From: Dolomedes plantarius
Taxonomy: Eukaryota; Arthropoda; Arachnida; Araneae; Dolomedidae
Length of the DNA stretch: 64,000 nt
Direction of reading: 5' to 3'
NCBI GenBank assembly: GCA_907164885.2
Contig: OU015500.1
Span: 54,979,476 to 55,043,475 of the forward strand
Shown here: positions 36,720 to 49,163 of the stretch, piece after piece
How positions within the stretch are numbered: the stretch's first letter is position 1
Layout: every line of letters begins with the position of its first letter
Notes under the pieces: model-generated
The model's database searches: none
What the model saw: only the letters and a program-made list of their open reading frames with translations
Told to the model about the DNA's origin: nothing
Made by a program: the position numbers and the translations under genes

Positions 36720-39079
36720 TGATATGGGGAGAACGGCCACTGGTCATTGCACTGAAGATGCCGCAACCCCATACCATGGTGAAGAAACTTTGGTTTACGC
36801 TGGACTATTAGAACGAAACTCGGCCGAAAGAATTAGACAAACACCAGATTACGTGGACGGCATTTTATTTAATAGCTGGCGACTCCGCCGGGATGAATGC
36901 GGCAAGGGGAAGTACAGGAGTGCGTCCGAATGTTGGACGCCAGAACTTATATAAACTTCAATCCATCACGTGACAAAGGGCGTGTCTTAATAGTTTATTG
37001 GTTTAAAGTTGTGTTGATGTGCAGAACTGATTTAAATTTGTAGGGACGCCGCCGCCGCTTATCTTTTTCGTTAAAAGTCAGCCATCTTTAATAATATCGC
37101 TCGGGGTTTTACAAAGGCTATTACCATGCGGTTTCTATATAAGTTTTACTGGGACGACCATATTGGAATTTGGAATTATTTTTCGGAATTTAACACGAAT
37201 GTCCAAAGGGAATTAAATAACTTAAGAGATTAAAAAGGGGTATGTAATTTTGAATACTAAATTGAAGAATTAATAGTTTTTAAATGTTAAGAGTGTTGAA
37301 TTAAGAAATTACTAGCTTTTTAATATTATAGAATATACCCCCCGTCCGAGAAGAGGCTGACCTACAATGCTTGCATTGGAGGGCAGACTCACTCAGATGA
37401 GTGAGAAGAATGGGCATTAACAAAATTTGGAATAGTTTCTTTAAGTATTGTCAGTTTTAAGTTAGCTATAGCAAAAAAATTTTAAAATCACGTGATGAAA
37501 TGACATGACATTATGAGCAATTTGTAACAAATATTTAAATTTCACATTAAATAAAAATACACATATAATACAATTGAAAATTCTACATAAGTATGTTTTA
37601 AAACCTGTTGAATAGGGCGGCCTTTCCCCACACAACAAATCTCAGGAAAAAAAAAATCAATTAACATAACCAAAAAATTTGTAAACTACCAAAAATTTCC
37701 CTGGAAACATACATTGAATACAATATCTACCATCATCTCGAGTTGAATAATACAAACTAACAGAACATAACAATAAAATATCAAAAACAAACAAAAATTA
37801 AGTAAATGAAGTTGAAAATTCAAAAAGTGTTTCCTCAACATTCACTAATATGGAGTGAGTCCAAACAAAAAATTTTATTTGTTTAGGAAATTACACCACC
37901 TAAAAATCACAGACTTTTTAGTGCTGTGCTATTTCTGCTTCACAAAAGTAGAATACATAAAACATCACATTATTTTGGCTTGTTTATATATCAAGAAAAA
38001 TAGTTCTTTAGTTATATAATAAAATCACACTTTGAATAAAAATCACATTTCTAATATATAAATTGTATATAAAATTACTGAACATTTATTATACTTTAAG
38101 GAAAAAACTCAATTAAATTCTTATTAATTATTTTTAGTTTTCTCTTATCTCTCTCATGTCTCTCATTTCAATATTTATTAACTTCATTATTTAAACACTA
38201 TTTATTTATTCAAAAAAATTCTCTATTCAATACTATTCATTTCTCTATTCATTTATTCTATTCATTTCTCTTCTAACTTTTACTTATTTTAAAAATATTT
38301 TCACTTAATATTCATTCTGTATTCATTTGTGCACATCTATTTTAAGTCTATGTGGATATCCAGTTTTTGTGTTGAAGGTACCTTGTTGAATGTGTGTTCC
38401 CCAACTCTTAGTTTCAAATTCTTTAATTCTACCTCTAAGCAGTGAGGGGTTTGTGTTTATGTTTGCGTATAAGTGTTTCTTTCTCCCTATTGTTCTCTGA
38501 CGAATAAGGAGGAAGGGTCTTTTTAGCCGTACAGTGGACTAACCGTTATTCTCCCGACAGGATATGACCGCCTAGAAAAACAGCATCTTGCATAGTACAA
38601 AGATGGAGAAAAGGGAAAAATGTGCATATGTCATACCTGTGGAATGTAATATAGAAATGGGAGGACAAAGGAGTGGCAAAGCCTGTTTTATTCATTACTT
38701 AAGCATATAGTCTTCAGCACTTTAAGTGTGTGAATTGGTGAATTAACAACAAATAACAAAAAAAATTAGAAAAGATCTCAAACAACTGGGATGACATGCA
38801 AGCGCTTGTAGAGGTGGGTGATAGGAAAGTGTATTCGAGAAAGAGGAAATTTACTTAAAGATTAAAGATGTAGAGTTCGTCATAATCAGGGTTTAAATTG
38901 AGATCCCCCCCAAAAATTCACATAACAGTATTTGCGAGAAGAAAGTTAGGTAAGATAGTACTTTTTTATATATACTAGTTTTGTATCTTTAGTAGGACAA
39001 TACACAATTATTTATATAAAAATTTAAGGATGTTAAGCATCTAAAATAAACAAAAAAGGAAAATGGATCTATAATTTCA
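36720..39079. other. Unassigned; GC-richer 36720-37150, then G-poor AT-rich
   Basis: The part 36720-37150 is GC-richer. It holds tggcgactccgccgggat (36872-36889), which resembles some gypsy primer-binding sites, and a TATA-like cttatataaac. The part 37560-38350 is poor in G on the plus strand and may be the 3' flank of the gypsy fragment that follows. No LTR boundary could be fixed. Confidence 0.4.
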
Positions 39080-40865
39080 TTATTCGTGATAGAGTTTTAA
39101 TTTATCTGGTGCACAATAATATCTTAATCTGCAAGCATGGAAAATTTCGAATTTGGTGTGAAAGTTTGGTTTATCAATTTCGTAATTAACTTTTGACATT
39201 TGTTTTAGAATAGTGTAAGGTCCAGAATAGGGGAAGTTTAACTTTCTCGTGTTAGGGTATTGGAATTCTTCTAATAATACTAAATCTCCAACATTAATTT
39301 AGAATTCTACGGAGCGTGCATCATATTTAATTTTATTCCTATTATGGTACTTAATTGTCCTTTCTTTAGCTAATTTTCTCGCCTCATCCACCTGAGGATA
39401 AAAGTCTTGTTTTTTAACATGATGTTCATAATGTGATATTCCAAAAAGTAGGTAAGCTGGGGTCATTTGGGTAACTGAGTGATGCGTATGATTGTATTCA
39501 TTAATTACTTCATTTAATAGGGTTGTCCAAGGAGTTTTACTTGTTGAGTTATGTACTTTGTACCTTAATCTAGAAATTATTGTTTGATTTACTCTCTCTA
39601 CCTTGCAGTTGGTTTGTGGATGGTGAGCCGTCGTCAATAATTGTTTCACATTGTTATGCTCTAAAAATCTTCTAAACTTGAACATGTAAAGCTGCGTTTC
39701 TGTCAGTTAGCAATTTTTTTGGTGTTGAATTGGAATATTCGTTTTATGCAATTTGTATAAGTTTCAGTAGTTACACTTTTTGATGGAAAAGCCCAAATAT
39801 AACGCGTTCCATGGTCAATTATAAAATGTAAGTATTTCTTTGTGGAATTATAGTAATTAAATCCGCCTACTGTGTCCAAACTTAAGCACTCGAAGGGTTG
39901 GTCTGTCTGAGGTACTTCTTGCAGCAATCCAAAACTTTTCTGTCTTTTCTTTTGTTTAATTGACAAGTATGGCAATGTTTAACATAATTACTAATGTCCT
40001 CAGTGATTTTGGGCCAATAATATTGGGGTGTAAGTAATTGCATTGTTTTATTTATTCCAGGGTGCCTAAAGTCCTCATGGGTTCTGTTTAAAATTTCTAA
40101 TCTCAATGAAAATGGTACTACAATTTTTAAAAATCCTTCTCTTCTCACGTAAATACATCATTCAGTTTTTATATTTAAGTCCCTGCCCATTGTCTTTATT
40201 TTGAAATCCACAATCTTTTGTAACTCGATTAAATGATTACTTGTTGATTAGGTTCTGAAATAGGATTTCTGGAAAGCATGTCGGCCTCAATGTTCGCAGT
40301 TCCCTCTGGTATTTTATTTCATAGTCAAACATACTTAATTTTATGTGACCAACGGAAAAATCTTCCTCTAAGATTTTTTATGTTCCTCAAACAGACCAAG
40401 GCTGCATGGTCAGTGTGAATCGCAAATTTCCTACCATGGAGGTAATTGTAAAACCGATCAAGACTGTCAACTATGGTGAGGCACTCAAATTCTGTGATTG
40501 AGTAATTTACTTCATAAGGTTTCAAAACACGTGTATGGTATGCTGTGGGATGTAACAACCCCATCTTCACCTGGGTTGCTTTAGACAGCTCCAATTTGGT
40601 GTTTACTCGCGTCCACAAATAAGTGACAATCTTTTGTTACATCATATAAGTGCAATATTGGTTTACAACTCAATACAATTCTTAAGATCCTCAAAAGCTT
40701 CTTGGCACTTGTCTGACCATCCCCATTTTACTCCCTTTTTTTCATAATGTGTTTAACTGTATGGTCTTACTTTTGCATATTTTTGGAATAAACTTATACA
40801 CATTTCTTGTGCCCAAGCATCTTTGGCGTTCTTTTACATAGTTGGCGGTTTCAACACAAACTATA
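39080..40865 (-). pseudogene. Ty3/gypsy pol fragment (RT end, RNase H, integrase)
   Basis: On the minus strand the order is a reverse-transcriptase thumb and connection piece (KGVKWGWSDKCQEAF, after a stop) and then RNase H. RNase H shows YSITEFECL and HTDHAAL, with its acidic residues kept. The integrase zinc finger follows (H-x4-H in HEDFRH, C-x2-C in CHTC), then the integrase core from LDTVGGF to VERVNQT, and a chromodomain-less tail ending near 39080. The frame is broken several times: frameshifts near 40320, 39900-39960 and 39690, and an in-frame TAA at 39299-39301. Gag, protease and most of the RT are missing, and no LTR pair was found. The order RT-RH-IN and the motifs place it in Ty3/gypsy. 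It is an old fragment. Confidence 0.9.
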
Positions 40866-41777
40866 TACTCTATATATATATATAGATATATTCATACTAT
40901 AATATATATAGTAACAAGAAAAACGCGACGTCCCTAAATTACTTTACCTTAAAACATTCTAAATTCTCTTTTTAATAAAGCACGACCCCTTCCAAAATTT
41001 GCGACCTAAAAGTAAAGTAAGTATAATTATCGCAGCCCTGCAGATCATTAAGCAGGCATGTGACGTATCGGAACTCAAATAACTCATCCCCAGATACTGA
41101 GTGTTCGAAGTTTATGAGATTCCGAATGTCCGTATAGTGTCAAAATTCCTTGAAAGAGCCCTCGAAACACTCTGAATTTTGTCTCTATAACGTCAAAAAA
41201 ACCCCACTTTGCAAGAACTTATGGCCACTTATCCTATGCCCAGGCCATAGGTCTCAGCTCTAGCAAGCGCGGAATTTATCAGTCCCCGGGAAACTTAAGT
41301 GGACACGTGAACTCCACGAATGTAAAATCGCCCAGTTAAAAATTTAGTAGTTTAGGCCCTCTGGCGAAAATATCGCAAAACACCCATTTAATTGCATGAA
41401 CGCAAGACTTTCCCTCTCTTCGTTGCTAACTCTTGTCGCTATCGGACATGCTGTCCGCTCTCTCTTCGTTTCTAACTGTTGTTGATGTAATCGGCGTCCG
41501 TCCTGGCAAAGGCGCCGGACAAAACATGTAGCCACTGCAGCTAATACCCTCGCGATGCTTCAGAAGTAAATAAAATTGATATCCTGGATATCCTGCAATC
41601 TGTGATTCTCTTCTATGGCTCCATGGTTTATCTACAAAATTTAGTAAGTGCTTTCCTGGATCAACACTACGCCCGACTGCATCTCTCCAATTTGTGCGCA
41701 GTGATTTACAGATGATTCACTCCTCGTGCCCGACTGCATCTAAATTTCCAAATGTGATTATTATCACATATATATAC
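40866..41777. other. Unassigned, partly GC-richer DNA
   Basis: Contains a diverged 45-bp tandem duplication (ctctcttcgttgctaactc / ctctctcttcgtttctaact) at about 41411-41504. A shorter one is at about 41669-41745 (gcccgactgcatct twice). It could be an LTR, but no ends were found. Confidence 0.45.
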
Positions 41778-42582
41778 TGTAACGCGTTGATCGAGGTAGC
41801 AATCGAGCTCAACAAAAAAGTCACAGCCAACAATAATTAAAATCGACGAATTTTATTCAATTCGGAGGAGAAAATTTGGAGATGAAGATCCGTTACGTAG
41901 TCAATGAAAGTCCTCTAAAATGACGACTGAGTCCGTTAGGAGGAGTTACCACTTGGAGTTTCGCTAATTCAATATCATCGAATAGTTCGTTGATGAATTA
42001 GAGCAAGTCCCTCGATTTTCACTCTCTGCAGGGCGGATGACTGCGAGGCACTTTACAGAATCAGGATGATCCGGCCTTGATGATTTCGTTGAACTGTACC
42101 CAAGCTTCCTAGCCGAAGCTAAAAGTTTCTTCGCTGAGAAAAATAAGCCGCCAACCTACCGCAAGTCCGCGTAGACCTTCTCTTTCGGACCCTGGATGGT
42201 CGGAGGAGTCCTACCACAGCTTAGCCGGTCGCTAACTGACTTTTTGTCGCCCAGTCTAATTTTTTGGACTCTCTCGCCTCCGTCCAGAGAACTCGTCTCC
42301 TATTGGCTCTGCTAATCGTGATGTCATTCGAGACTTTTCGATTTGTGGCAGGCAAGGTTGAAATTATAGTGATTTCATGGTGGTCCCGGTCATTAATCTG
42401 GAGCACCGTGGCGAATTTCGTTCCGCCAAGCTGTCACGTTTTTCCAAACCGCTTTGTGTTCCTTCCGTTCTAGCTCGCTGTCACCTGATATACGTTAAAG
42501 GAGGGCGTGGTCGGTCGTTGCGACAAATTCCAGCCATGTGCTGCTTATATTTTAATTGTGTGAATTATTTTAATTCGTCACA
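41778..42582 (-). mobile_element. Solo LTR-like copy 2
   Basis: The inverse of the copy at 35841-36649: on the minus strand it starts TGTGACGAATTAAAATAATTC and ends CGATCAACGCGTTACA. The outer 100 bp are about 90% alike. Short TA runs lie on both sides. The immediate flanks (tatac, actat) do not form a clean duplication. Confidence 0.75.
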
Positions 42583-42607
42583 ACTATTATATATATATAT
42601 ATATATA

Positions 42608-42684
<77 letters not shown>
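42583..42684. repeat. (TA)n microsatellite
   Basis: TA run with one cac interruption near 42607. Confidence 0.96.
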
Positions 42685-42688
<4 letters not shown>

Positions 42689-43597
42689 TGGTGGACAAAA
42701 TAATACGAACACCTGTGAAATAATGGAAAATCTTTATTAATAGGGAGTCGGACCAAACTTTGACTGAAGTACAGATTTAATGCGACGTGGGATAGATGCA
42801 TAAAGGTAATGGACAATATTTAAAGGAATATTAAGCCATTCCTCCTACAGAGCGGTCTGTAATTCCGAAAGTCCGGATGGAGGGGGAAATCGGGAACGAA
42901 GTTTGGACTCCAAATATTGCCATAAATGTTCAAAATATTCAAGTCGAAGACTTAGGGGGCCAGGCGAGATGTTCAACTGCATCGTCATGCTCTTCGAAGC
43001 ATCCTTGAACACACTAGCAGTGTGGATAGGGACGCTGTCGTTTTGAAAAAGCGGTCGCTCTCCAGGGAATACAGTCCGGACAAAAGGATGGACATGATCC
43101 CCTAGAACACTTAGATAGTGATTGGATTTGATCTTCCCATGCAGAAAACAAGTGGCCCAAGACCGCGCCAAGATATCGCACCCATACCATAATGGAGCCA
43201 CCCCCATGCTTCACAGTCGGCAAAAGGCATTCAGGATGAAACGTTTCTTTGGGCGTTCTCCAGACATAAACGCGTCCGGTCGTCTGAAATAGGGTGAATG
43301 ACGATTCATCTGACCATATTACCTGTTGCCACTGAAGTGGGACCAGCCTTTGTGATCTCTGCACCATTGGCGTCGCTTGAAAACATAAGTTGCTGTCACC
43401 AAGGGTTATGAATTGCCACTCTGCCATACATATTCGCAGCATGAAGTTCCCTTTGACAGTTTTTGTTGAAACGGGGTCCTGGAGATGACTGTTCATTTCG
43501 GATGTTATCTCGGATAACGATTGCTTGTGCTTTCGGGCTACTATGCGCTTCAAGACCCGTCTATCCGTATCAGCAAGCTTGGACTTCGGCCACTAGC
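42685..43597 (-). mobile_element. Tc1-like element, family C, 5'-truncated
   Basis: TA at 42683-42684, then the TIR CAGATGGTGGACAAAATAAT. The transposase lies on the minus strand and runs off at 43597 into a TA tract, where no second TIR exists. The 5' end of the element is therefore lost at the microsatellite. Confidence 0.8.
42737..43597 (-). pseudogene. Tc1-like transposase, N-terminus lost
   Basis: From 43597 down, an open stretch carries the second helix-turn-helix part (LADTDRRVLKRIVARKHKQS). Then come the core motif VIWSDESSFTLF, YVWRTPKETFHPE and GGGSIMVW. The frame shifts near 43200 and continues with FQNDSVPIHTA (second Asp) and a degraded Glu region, YFEHLWQYLE. The C-terminus, ending at 42737, still reads IPRRIKSVLQSKFG. 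The first DNA-binding region and start codon are missing. By motif this is the same broad group as the remnant at 29133-29720. Confidence 0.85.

Positions 43598-43648
<51 letters not shown>
43598..43648. repeat. (TA)n microsatellite
   Basis: TA run separating the truncated Tc1 from the 3' tail of the LINE. Confidence 0.95.
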
Positions 43649-43649
<1 letters not shown>

Positions 43650-45004
43650 TTTATTTTTTATTTTTTTATTTCCAATGCAGCAGGCCTTACAGGAGACATA
43701 CATCTTTGTTGCCGTAACAGAGATTCAACGAAGACACACAAAGTACAAACACAGAAAATTAAAGTAAGAATGAGATTAAAAACAGCAGGTAGAATTAAAA
43801 TCGCAAGATAGAAAAACACCATGAACTAGGTAAAAAAAAATTAGTTAGTTATTCGGTACAAAAGGTCTCTCGCCTCCCAATAACGGGAAACCAGATTTGT
43901 AGATCGAAGGGCAGAACATGTGGGAAGATGGTCGGCATTTATTACCGCTCGAACACTGCAGAGTGGGCAGGCAGGGTCATTCACATTGATTTGTGGAGAT
44001 GTTCATAGAGGCAGTCATGCCCAGTCTCCAGACGAATGGCAGCCACAGCACTCCGCCTGGGATGGTCAGGGAGTGATTTAAGAGCGTTCGTCCATGACTT
44101 GCCCCTTGCACGATCTTTAATTAGGGATGTATGCGTCTTCATAATTACATAATTTATTTTTGCTGCTGCTGACTTATAGGATATTGGGTGGCAGTTTACC
44201 TGATTTATTTTGCAGCCCTTCTTTGCCAGCTCATCCGCTTTTTCATTACTTGGGATACCGCAGTGGGATGGGATACACTGTAAGGTAACCAATTTATATT
44301 TCGCCCAACTCTCTCATTAGATGTCTGCATTGCAGAACAGTAGATCCAGGGGTCCGAAGACAATTGGCAATAGTGAGAATCGCTGCCTGGGAGTCCAAAG
44401 ATGACAGCCTGTTCATTCAGCGGGGGGGGGGGGGCGAGCACCAAAATGGACAAGTGCAACTTTGATCGCCTCAACCTCGCCATCAAATGCAAAATTAGCT
44501 GTTCCAACCGAGAGGTAATGAGAGAAGTGTTCGCTAAAAATACCTGCTCCTACGGAACATCCACCTCAAGCTTCGATCCATTGGTGTAGATATGAAGCAG
44601 GTCTGCGAAGGAAAGCGCACATGAATTGTCCTCCATACCCGCAGCTGAACAGTGTCGCCGTGCAATCATTGGTTTTTTTCCACCTGGTAAAGGAGATCTA
44701 GATGGAACATACACTTTTCAGTTTTCCAACGGATTGAAGGGTGGAAAAATTGGCTCTACCCAAAAAGGAACACCAAGCTCCTCTATCACCCTCAAAACTA
44801 CTTGCAAAAGGCCGTCCTGGTCTTTAACTTGCGAGGAACACGACAAAATTGCAAAAATGGTTCACAGTGCGGTAAAATGTTTAATTTATATACAGCTTGA
44901 GGGCGGATCTCTTTATTTCATATTCTATACTGATTCATTTGTATGTAATAGCAGTGCGTCAATAGGAATAGTCCTGACAGCACCGGTAAGAGGCCGTAAT
45001 GCAT

Positions 45005-45005
<1 letters not shown>
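43649..45005 (-). mobile_element. jockey-like LINE, 5'-truncated
   Basis: The coding sequence on the minus strand ends at 43841. A 3' UTR of about 170 bp follows and then an A-rich tail (minus strand aaataaaaaaataaaaaata, 43649-43672). The other end, at about 45005, stops abruptly in a 540-bp TA tract. A 5'-truncated non-LTR retrotransposon with poly-A tail fits. TA repeats lie at both ends, so any target duplication is hidden. Confidence 0.85.
43841..45005 (-). pseudogene. Non-LTR retrotransposon ORF2 C-terminus with RNase H
   Basis: The upstream part (ALRPLTGAVRTIPIDALLL) is the thumb/linker typical of jockey-type reverse transcriptases. The RNase HI domain then begins YTNGSKLEV, where the first catalytic Asp is replaced by Asn. 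The Glu region (FDGEVEAIK), the second Asp (LDSQAAIL) and the final CIPSHCGIPSNEKADELA follow in alternating frames. A C-x2-C zinc knuckle (DPACPLC) with a following His and Cys closes the protein. At least five frameshifts or stops are present, plus a run of G at about 44422-44433 that breaks the frame. The reverse-transcriptase palm is missing because of 5' truncation. Confidence 0.85.
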
Positions 45006-45545
<540 letters not shown>

Positions 45546-46316
45546 TGGTTGTGTGTGGGGCACACGAGTTTTGGATGTTACTTGTAAGATTGATTTGTGG
45601 ATTGATAAAAGATCATTTGATGTCTCGGCGATTGTTATTTGATGATTTTTAATGAATACTCGAGGGAAGCAGATTTTTCAACTCTAAAAACACAAAAACA
45701 TAAAAATTGAATACTTCTGTTTGGAAGACAGAAAGTTTTGTCATAATTAATTTATTTTTCTTCTAGTTTCGGGAATTTTATGAGCAGTACGCTTTCGGAC
45801 ATAACGTATTTCAATACTATCTTTCTCGCTCCTTTTCCTATCTGAGATTTTATTAATATTAAGCTAAATCATTCATAAATACCATTTCCTCGGTATTTCA
45901 TTATTCTTCAGACCGTGACAGAACATGAGCAGTTATTTTACTAATATCTAAGGTTAGAAAAACAATATCACCAGCCAACATTTAGCGTAATGGCTTAGTC
46001 GTCTATCAAATATAATGGTTTTTTCAAAGGGACATACAATTATAATAGTAAGCACGTTTGTTTTAGTAGGTTGTCTGGACATCATTTGTAATGATTCGCG
46101 TGTCTTTTTGTTCCATGTACATTCCAAAACTACAGAAAATTTAAAGAACACAATATCTTGATTGTTCTTATTAATGCAACCCTTTCCGCTTATGGAAAGT
46201 TAAATATAAATAAATAAATAAATAAATAAATATAATAGCATGAACACGAAACCACACACGAACCAACTTCGTTCAAACGAATATGTTTAAACAATAAAGT
46301 TTAAATAATCCATCTG
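45546..46316. other. AT-rich intergenic DNA
   Basis: A (TAAA)n tract lies at 46204-46232. No gene is seen. Confidence 0.5.
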
Positions 46317-46625
46317 TCTCTCTATATATAAAACGTGTAAGTATGCGGCACAAAATCGACGATACTTCTATACTGACGAATGGCAACGGCTGCAACTACC
46401 AATGTAAACTTTAGCTGCCGTCCGCAATTTGCAACCGCGTGTCAACATGGATTTTTGCACTGAAATTAGAAATGCTCGAAAACAAGTTGCGCGATCAAGA
46501 AGAAATTGGGAACAGTTTTCAAGAAAGAAAGCGAAGAAATAATTCATTAAGAGAGAGGCGTGAAAGAGAGATCATAAACGATCGCGAAGTTAGGCTTAAC
46601 ATTCGCCAACATAGTAACCGATAAC
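46317..46625 (+). mobile_element. Helitron-like 5' end with basic ORF remnant
   Basis: Starts with tctctctatatataaaacgt, a TC/TATA opening like those of arthropod Helitrons. About 120 bp later a short frame (to 46624) encodes ERKRRNNSLRERREREIIND. Arg/Glu-rich repeats of this kind are common near the N-terminus of arthropod Helitron proteins. Rep and helicase motifs are absent, so this is at best a fragment. Confidence 0.35.
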
Positions 46626-46648
46626 CAGAAATAGTTAATTTTATCCAC

Positions 46649-46922
46649 TTTTTTCAGCACTTGCTGAATTTTTACTCCATTTTATAAGTGAAGAAATTTT
46701 CCCAACAATTGTTATTTGAAAAGATTAAGTGTATATATATCTGATTTGTGAGCAATAGCACTTACAGAGAGTGATGTAATCCGTGCTATATTTTAGTACC
46801 TTCTGAATTTTTACTCCATTTTTTAAGTGAAAAATATTTTCCCCGACAATTTCTTATTTTATGTAATGAGAAAGTGTAGATATCTTAATTTTGAAAAATA
46901 GTACATACAGAGTGGGATGTAA
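46649..46922. repeat. Tandem duplication, about 137-bp unit
   Basis: Both units share ctgaatttttactccatttt, a ttttccc[c]aacaattt segment and acagag-gtg-gatgtaat, at spacing 137. I estimate 70-75% identity. Confidence 0.75.
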
Positions 46923-47516
46923 TTTATAAAATCATTGGTGTTGGGTTTCTCAGTGTTACTTAATGAGAATTCGCATTTTTTAATCACGATGTTTAAGAAT
47001 CAGCCTTTTAGAGAATACCCCTTAACAGCGTATATTTATGATGACAGGTTATGGTAACAGACCTTACATATATTACTTTCAGTTGAGTTGTTTTGCAAAG
47101 AAAATATAAAACTAAAAGCGACCATAGCTGCTCGCTCAGCGACTAGTTTAAAAGAAAAATCTTTATTGCATAAAAATTTAGGTGAAATAAATTTTAGTAG
47201 TTCGAGTATTATTAAAATAAAACGTTGTTTATTGATAAGATATTTTAGAAAAATTTTACTATATTGAAGGTTCGTGCTGAGATGAATTTTCGTTGTATGG
47301 GGTTATTTCGTTATATTTCGTTTATACTACCTTAATAATTGCAATATGTGTTTTGAGAAATTCTGATTTTTATAATCAACTCTCTATCTCCTATAATACG
47401 CGAAGCCACAATGGAAAGTCGTCTCTGTTACATTTTTACTGAAAGAAAACATAAGTTTTTCTTCTCAATTTTTTCAACACTCGGAACCGTAAAACCAAAA
47501 TTACAGTGAAAGTAAC
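46923..47516. other. AT-rich intergenic DNA
   Basis: Nothing is recognised. Confidence 0.5.
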
Positions 47517-47518
47517 TA

Positions 47519-48916
47519 CACTGCTGGCCACTGTAAATGCAACACCCTGAGGAAACATGCAAAATAACATGAAATTACAACAGGGTATTAGCGGTGGTGA
47601 GATATGCAAATGATTAGAATTTCAGCGCAGACGCACATCACGCGCGCCTGTAGCGCCAACTTCAAAGCGCTATTTAAGGCTTGGAGATTTCGACGTTCAG
47701 TTCGCAATTGTGTTTTTCTTGTGGTTTTTTCAAAAAACGATCAATTATGCTCGTCGAAAACAGCGATCATCTTTTGATCAAGTATCCGAGTTCGACAGAG
47801 GAAGGATAGTGGCCTACCGAGATTGTGGATTATCTTTCGGAAAATCGGTAGTCGTGTTGGACGAAACAAAACAACTGTAATGCGGATATGTGATCGTTGG
47901 TTGCAGGAGGGTACGACGGACCGGCGTGTTCGGTCGCATCCACCTCAGACGCTTCCACTTCACGTGATGACAGGCAAATTGTGCGCATGGCAGTGACGGA
48001 CGCTCAGTCACATCACGAACCATAGCACAAGCAAATGCAGTCTGTAACGCATCATCCAGTGTCTGCGCGTACCATTCGACGTGGTTTACAGCAGAGTGGT
48101 CTGTCCGCAAGACGTCCATTGCTTTAATCTACCCTTGACGCAGAACCACAGACGTCTCCGCCGCCAATGGTGCGATGACAGAAGATGTGGACGGCAGAAT
48201 GGAATGAAATTGTCTTTACTGACGAGTCACGCTTCTGTCTGCAACACCACGATGGGTCGCAATTCGAGTCTGGAGACACCGTGAAGAGAGGATGCTGAAC
48301 AGCTCGTTATGCACCGCCATCACTGTTCCTGCAACCGGTCCTACTCTCGCACACCTCTAGTACGCATTGCCGGTACTTTAAAACAGCACAAGCGCTACAT
48401 CTCCGAGGTGTTGGAGCCAGGTTGTCCTTCCTTACCTTCAGGGCTTGCCCACAGCCATATTTCAACGGGAGAATGCGCGACCACACGTGGCCGCATTGTC
48501 CAACGTTCTTCGTCAATCGCCAGATTGATTGCTTCCCTGGCCGCCTCGCTCTCCGGATCTCTTTCGCCGATAGAAAACATGTGGTCCATGGTTGCTCTAA
48601 CGATTGACCCAGATTCCATCCCCAGCTGCCACAGCAGATCAACTTTGGCAACGTGTGGAAGCTGCTTGGTCTGCTGTACCCTAAGAACTCATCCAAAGTC
48701 TCTTTGAATCAATGCCGAGGCGTGTGGCAGCGCGGTGATCTCCAACAATGGCGGCTACTCTGGCTACTGATTTTGGCAGGAACCACACTTCACCAGAAGT
48801 CTATAAATTTACTCATTTGGTACTTGGTCAACATGTTATCTACAAAATAAATTTTGTTGTCATATCTCTTGTGTCTTTCTTGGTGTTGCCAATTTGGGTG
48901 TGACCCAGCCAAGGTG
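47519..48916 (+). mobile_element. Tc1/mariner element, copy A2
   Basis: Same family as 3559-4982. The left TIR CACTGCTGGCCACTGTAAAT is intact with TA at 47517-47518. The right end is degraded (tgacccagccaaggtg) with TA at 48917-48918. It is 1,398 bp long and more decayed than copy A1. Confidence 0.93.
47747..48770 (+). pseudogene. Tc1-like transposase, many frameshifts
   Basis: Closely follows the gene at 3792-4846. One base is lost in the second codon, and many single-base indels are spread along it. A deletion of about 25 bp near 48340 removes the MLWGGIGYHS region. Recognisable pieces include the FTDESRF region (about 48217) and the ENMWSM region (about 48575). The C-terminal ggctactctggctactga is intact. 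Unlike copy A1 it keeps the base missing at the A1 frameshift, so each copy explains the other's lesion. Confidence 0.9.
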
Positions 48917-49009
48917 TATATTTCTAAAATCATGTCTTCTTTAATGTTTTATTATAAATATTATGTTATATTTATATGTAACATAATTCCATTTATATGT
49001 AACAAAGTG

Positions 49010-49163
49010 CTTCCGCATTTATCGAAAGAAAAAAAAAACTTCGTGTGATGACTCAGAAATAAAATCAAGTAACAATAAAATGAAAAAAAACACACAATAA
49101 AATATATCACCTACATCAGTAGTAAATATTATATTTCTTATTGACAAATTACTAATGTCAGGA
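49010..49163. repeat. 150-bp direct repeat, copy 1
   Basis: Shares aataaaatatatcacctaca and a ttattgacaaattactaat segment with 50545-50690, about 80% alike in the same orientation. Confidence 0.8.

Noticed and set aside
36872..36889. Gypsy-type primer-binding site tggcgactccgccgggat
   Set aside because: No LTR end (CA) directly precedes it and no coding interior follows on that strand, so it is not listed as a feature.
35841..42582. The two 0.8-kb LTR-like copies as the LTR pair of the gypsy fragment between them
   Set aside because: They are in opposite orientation; true LTRs of one element are direct repeats.
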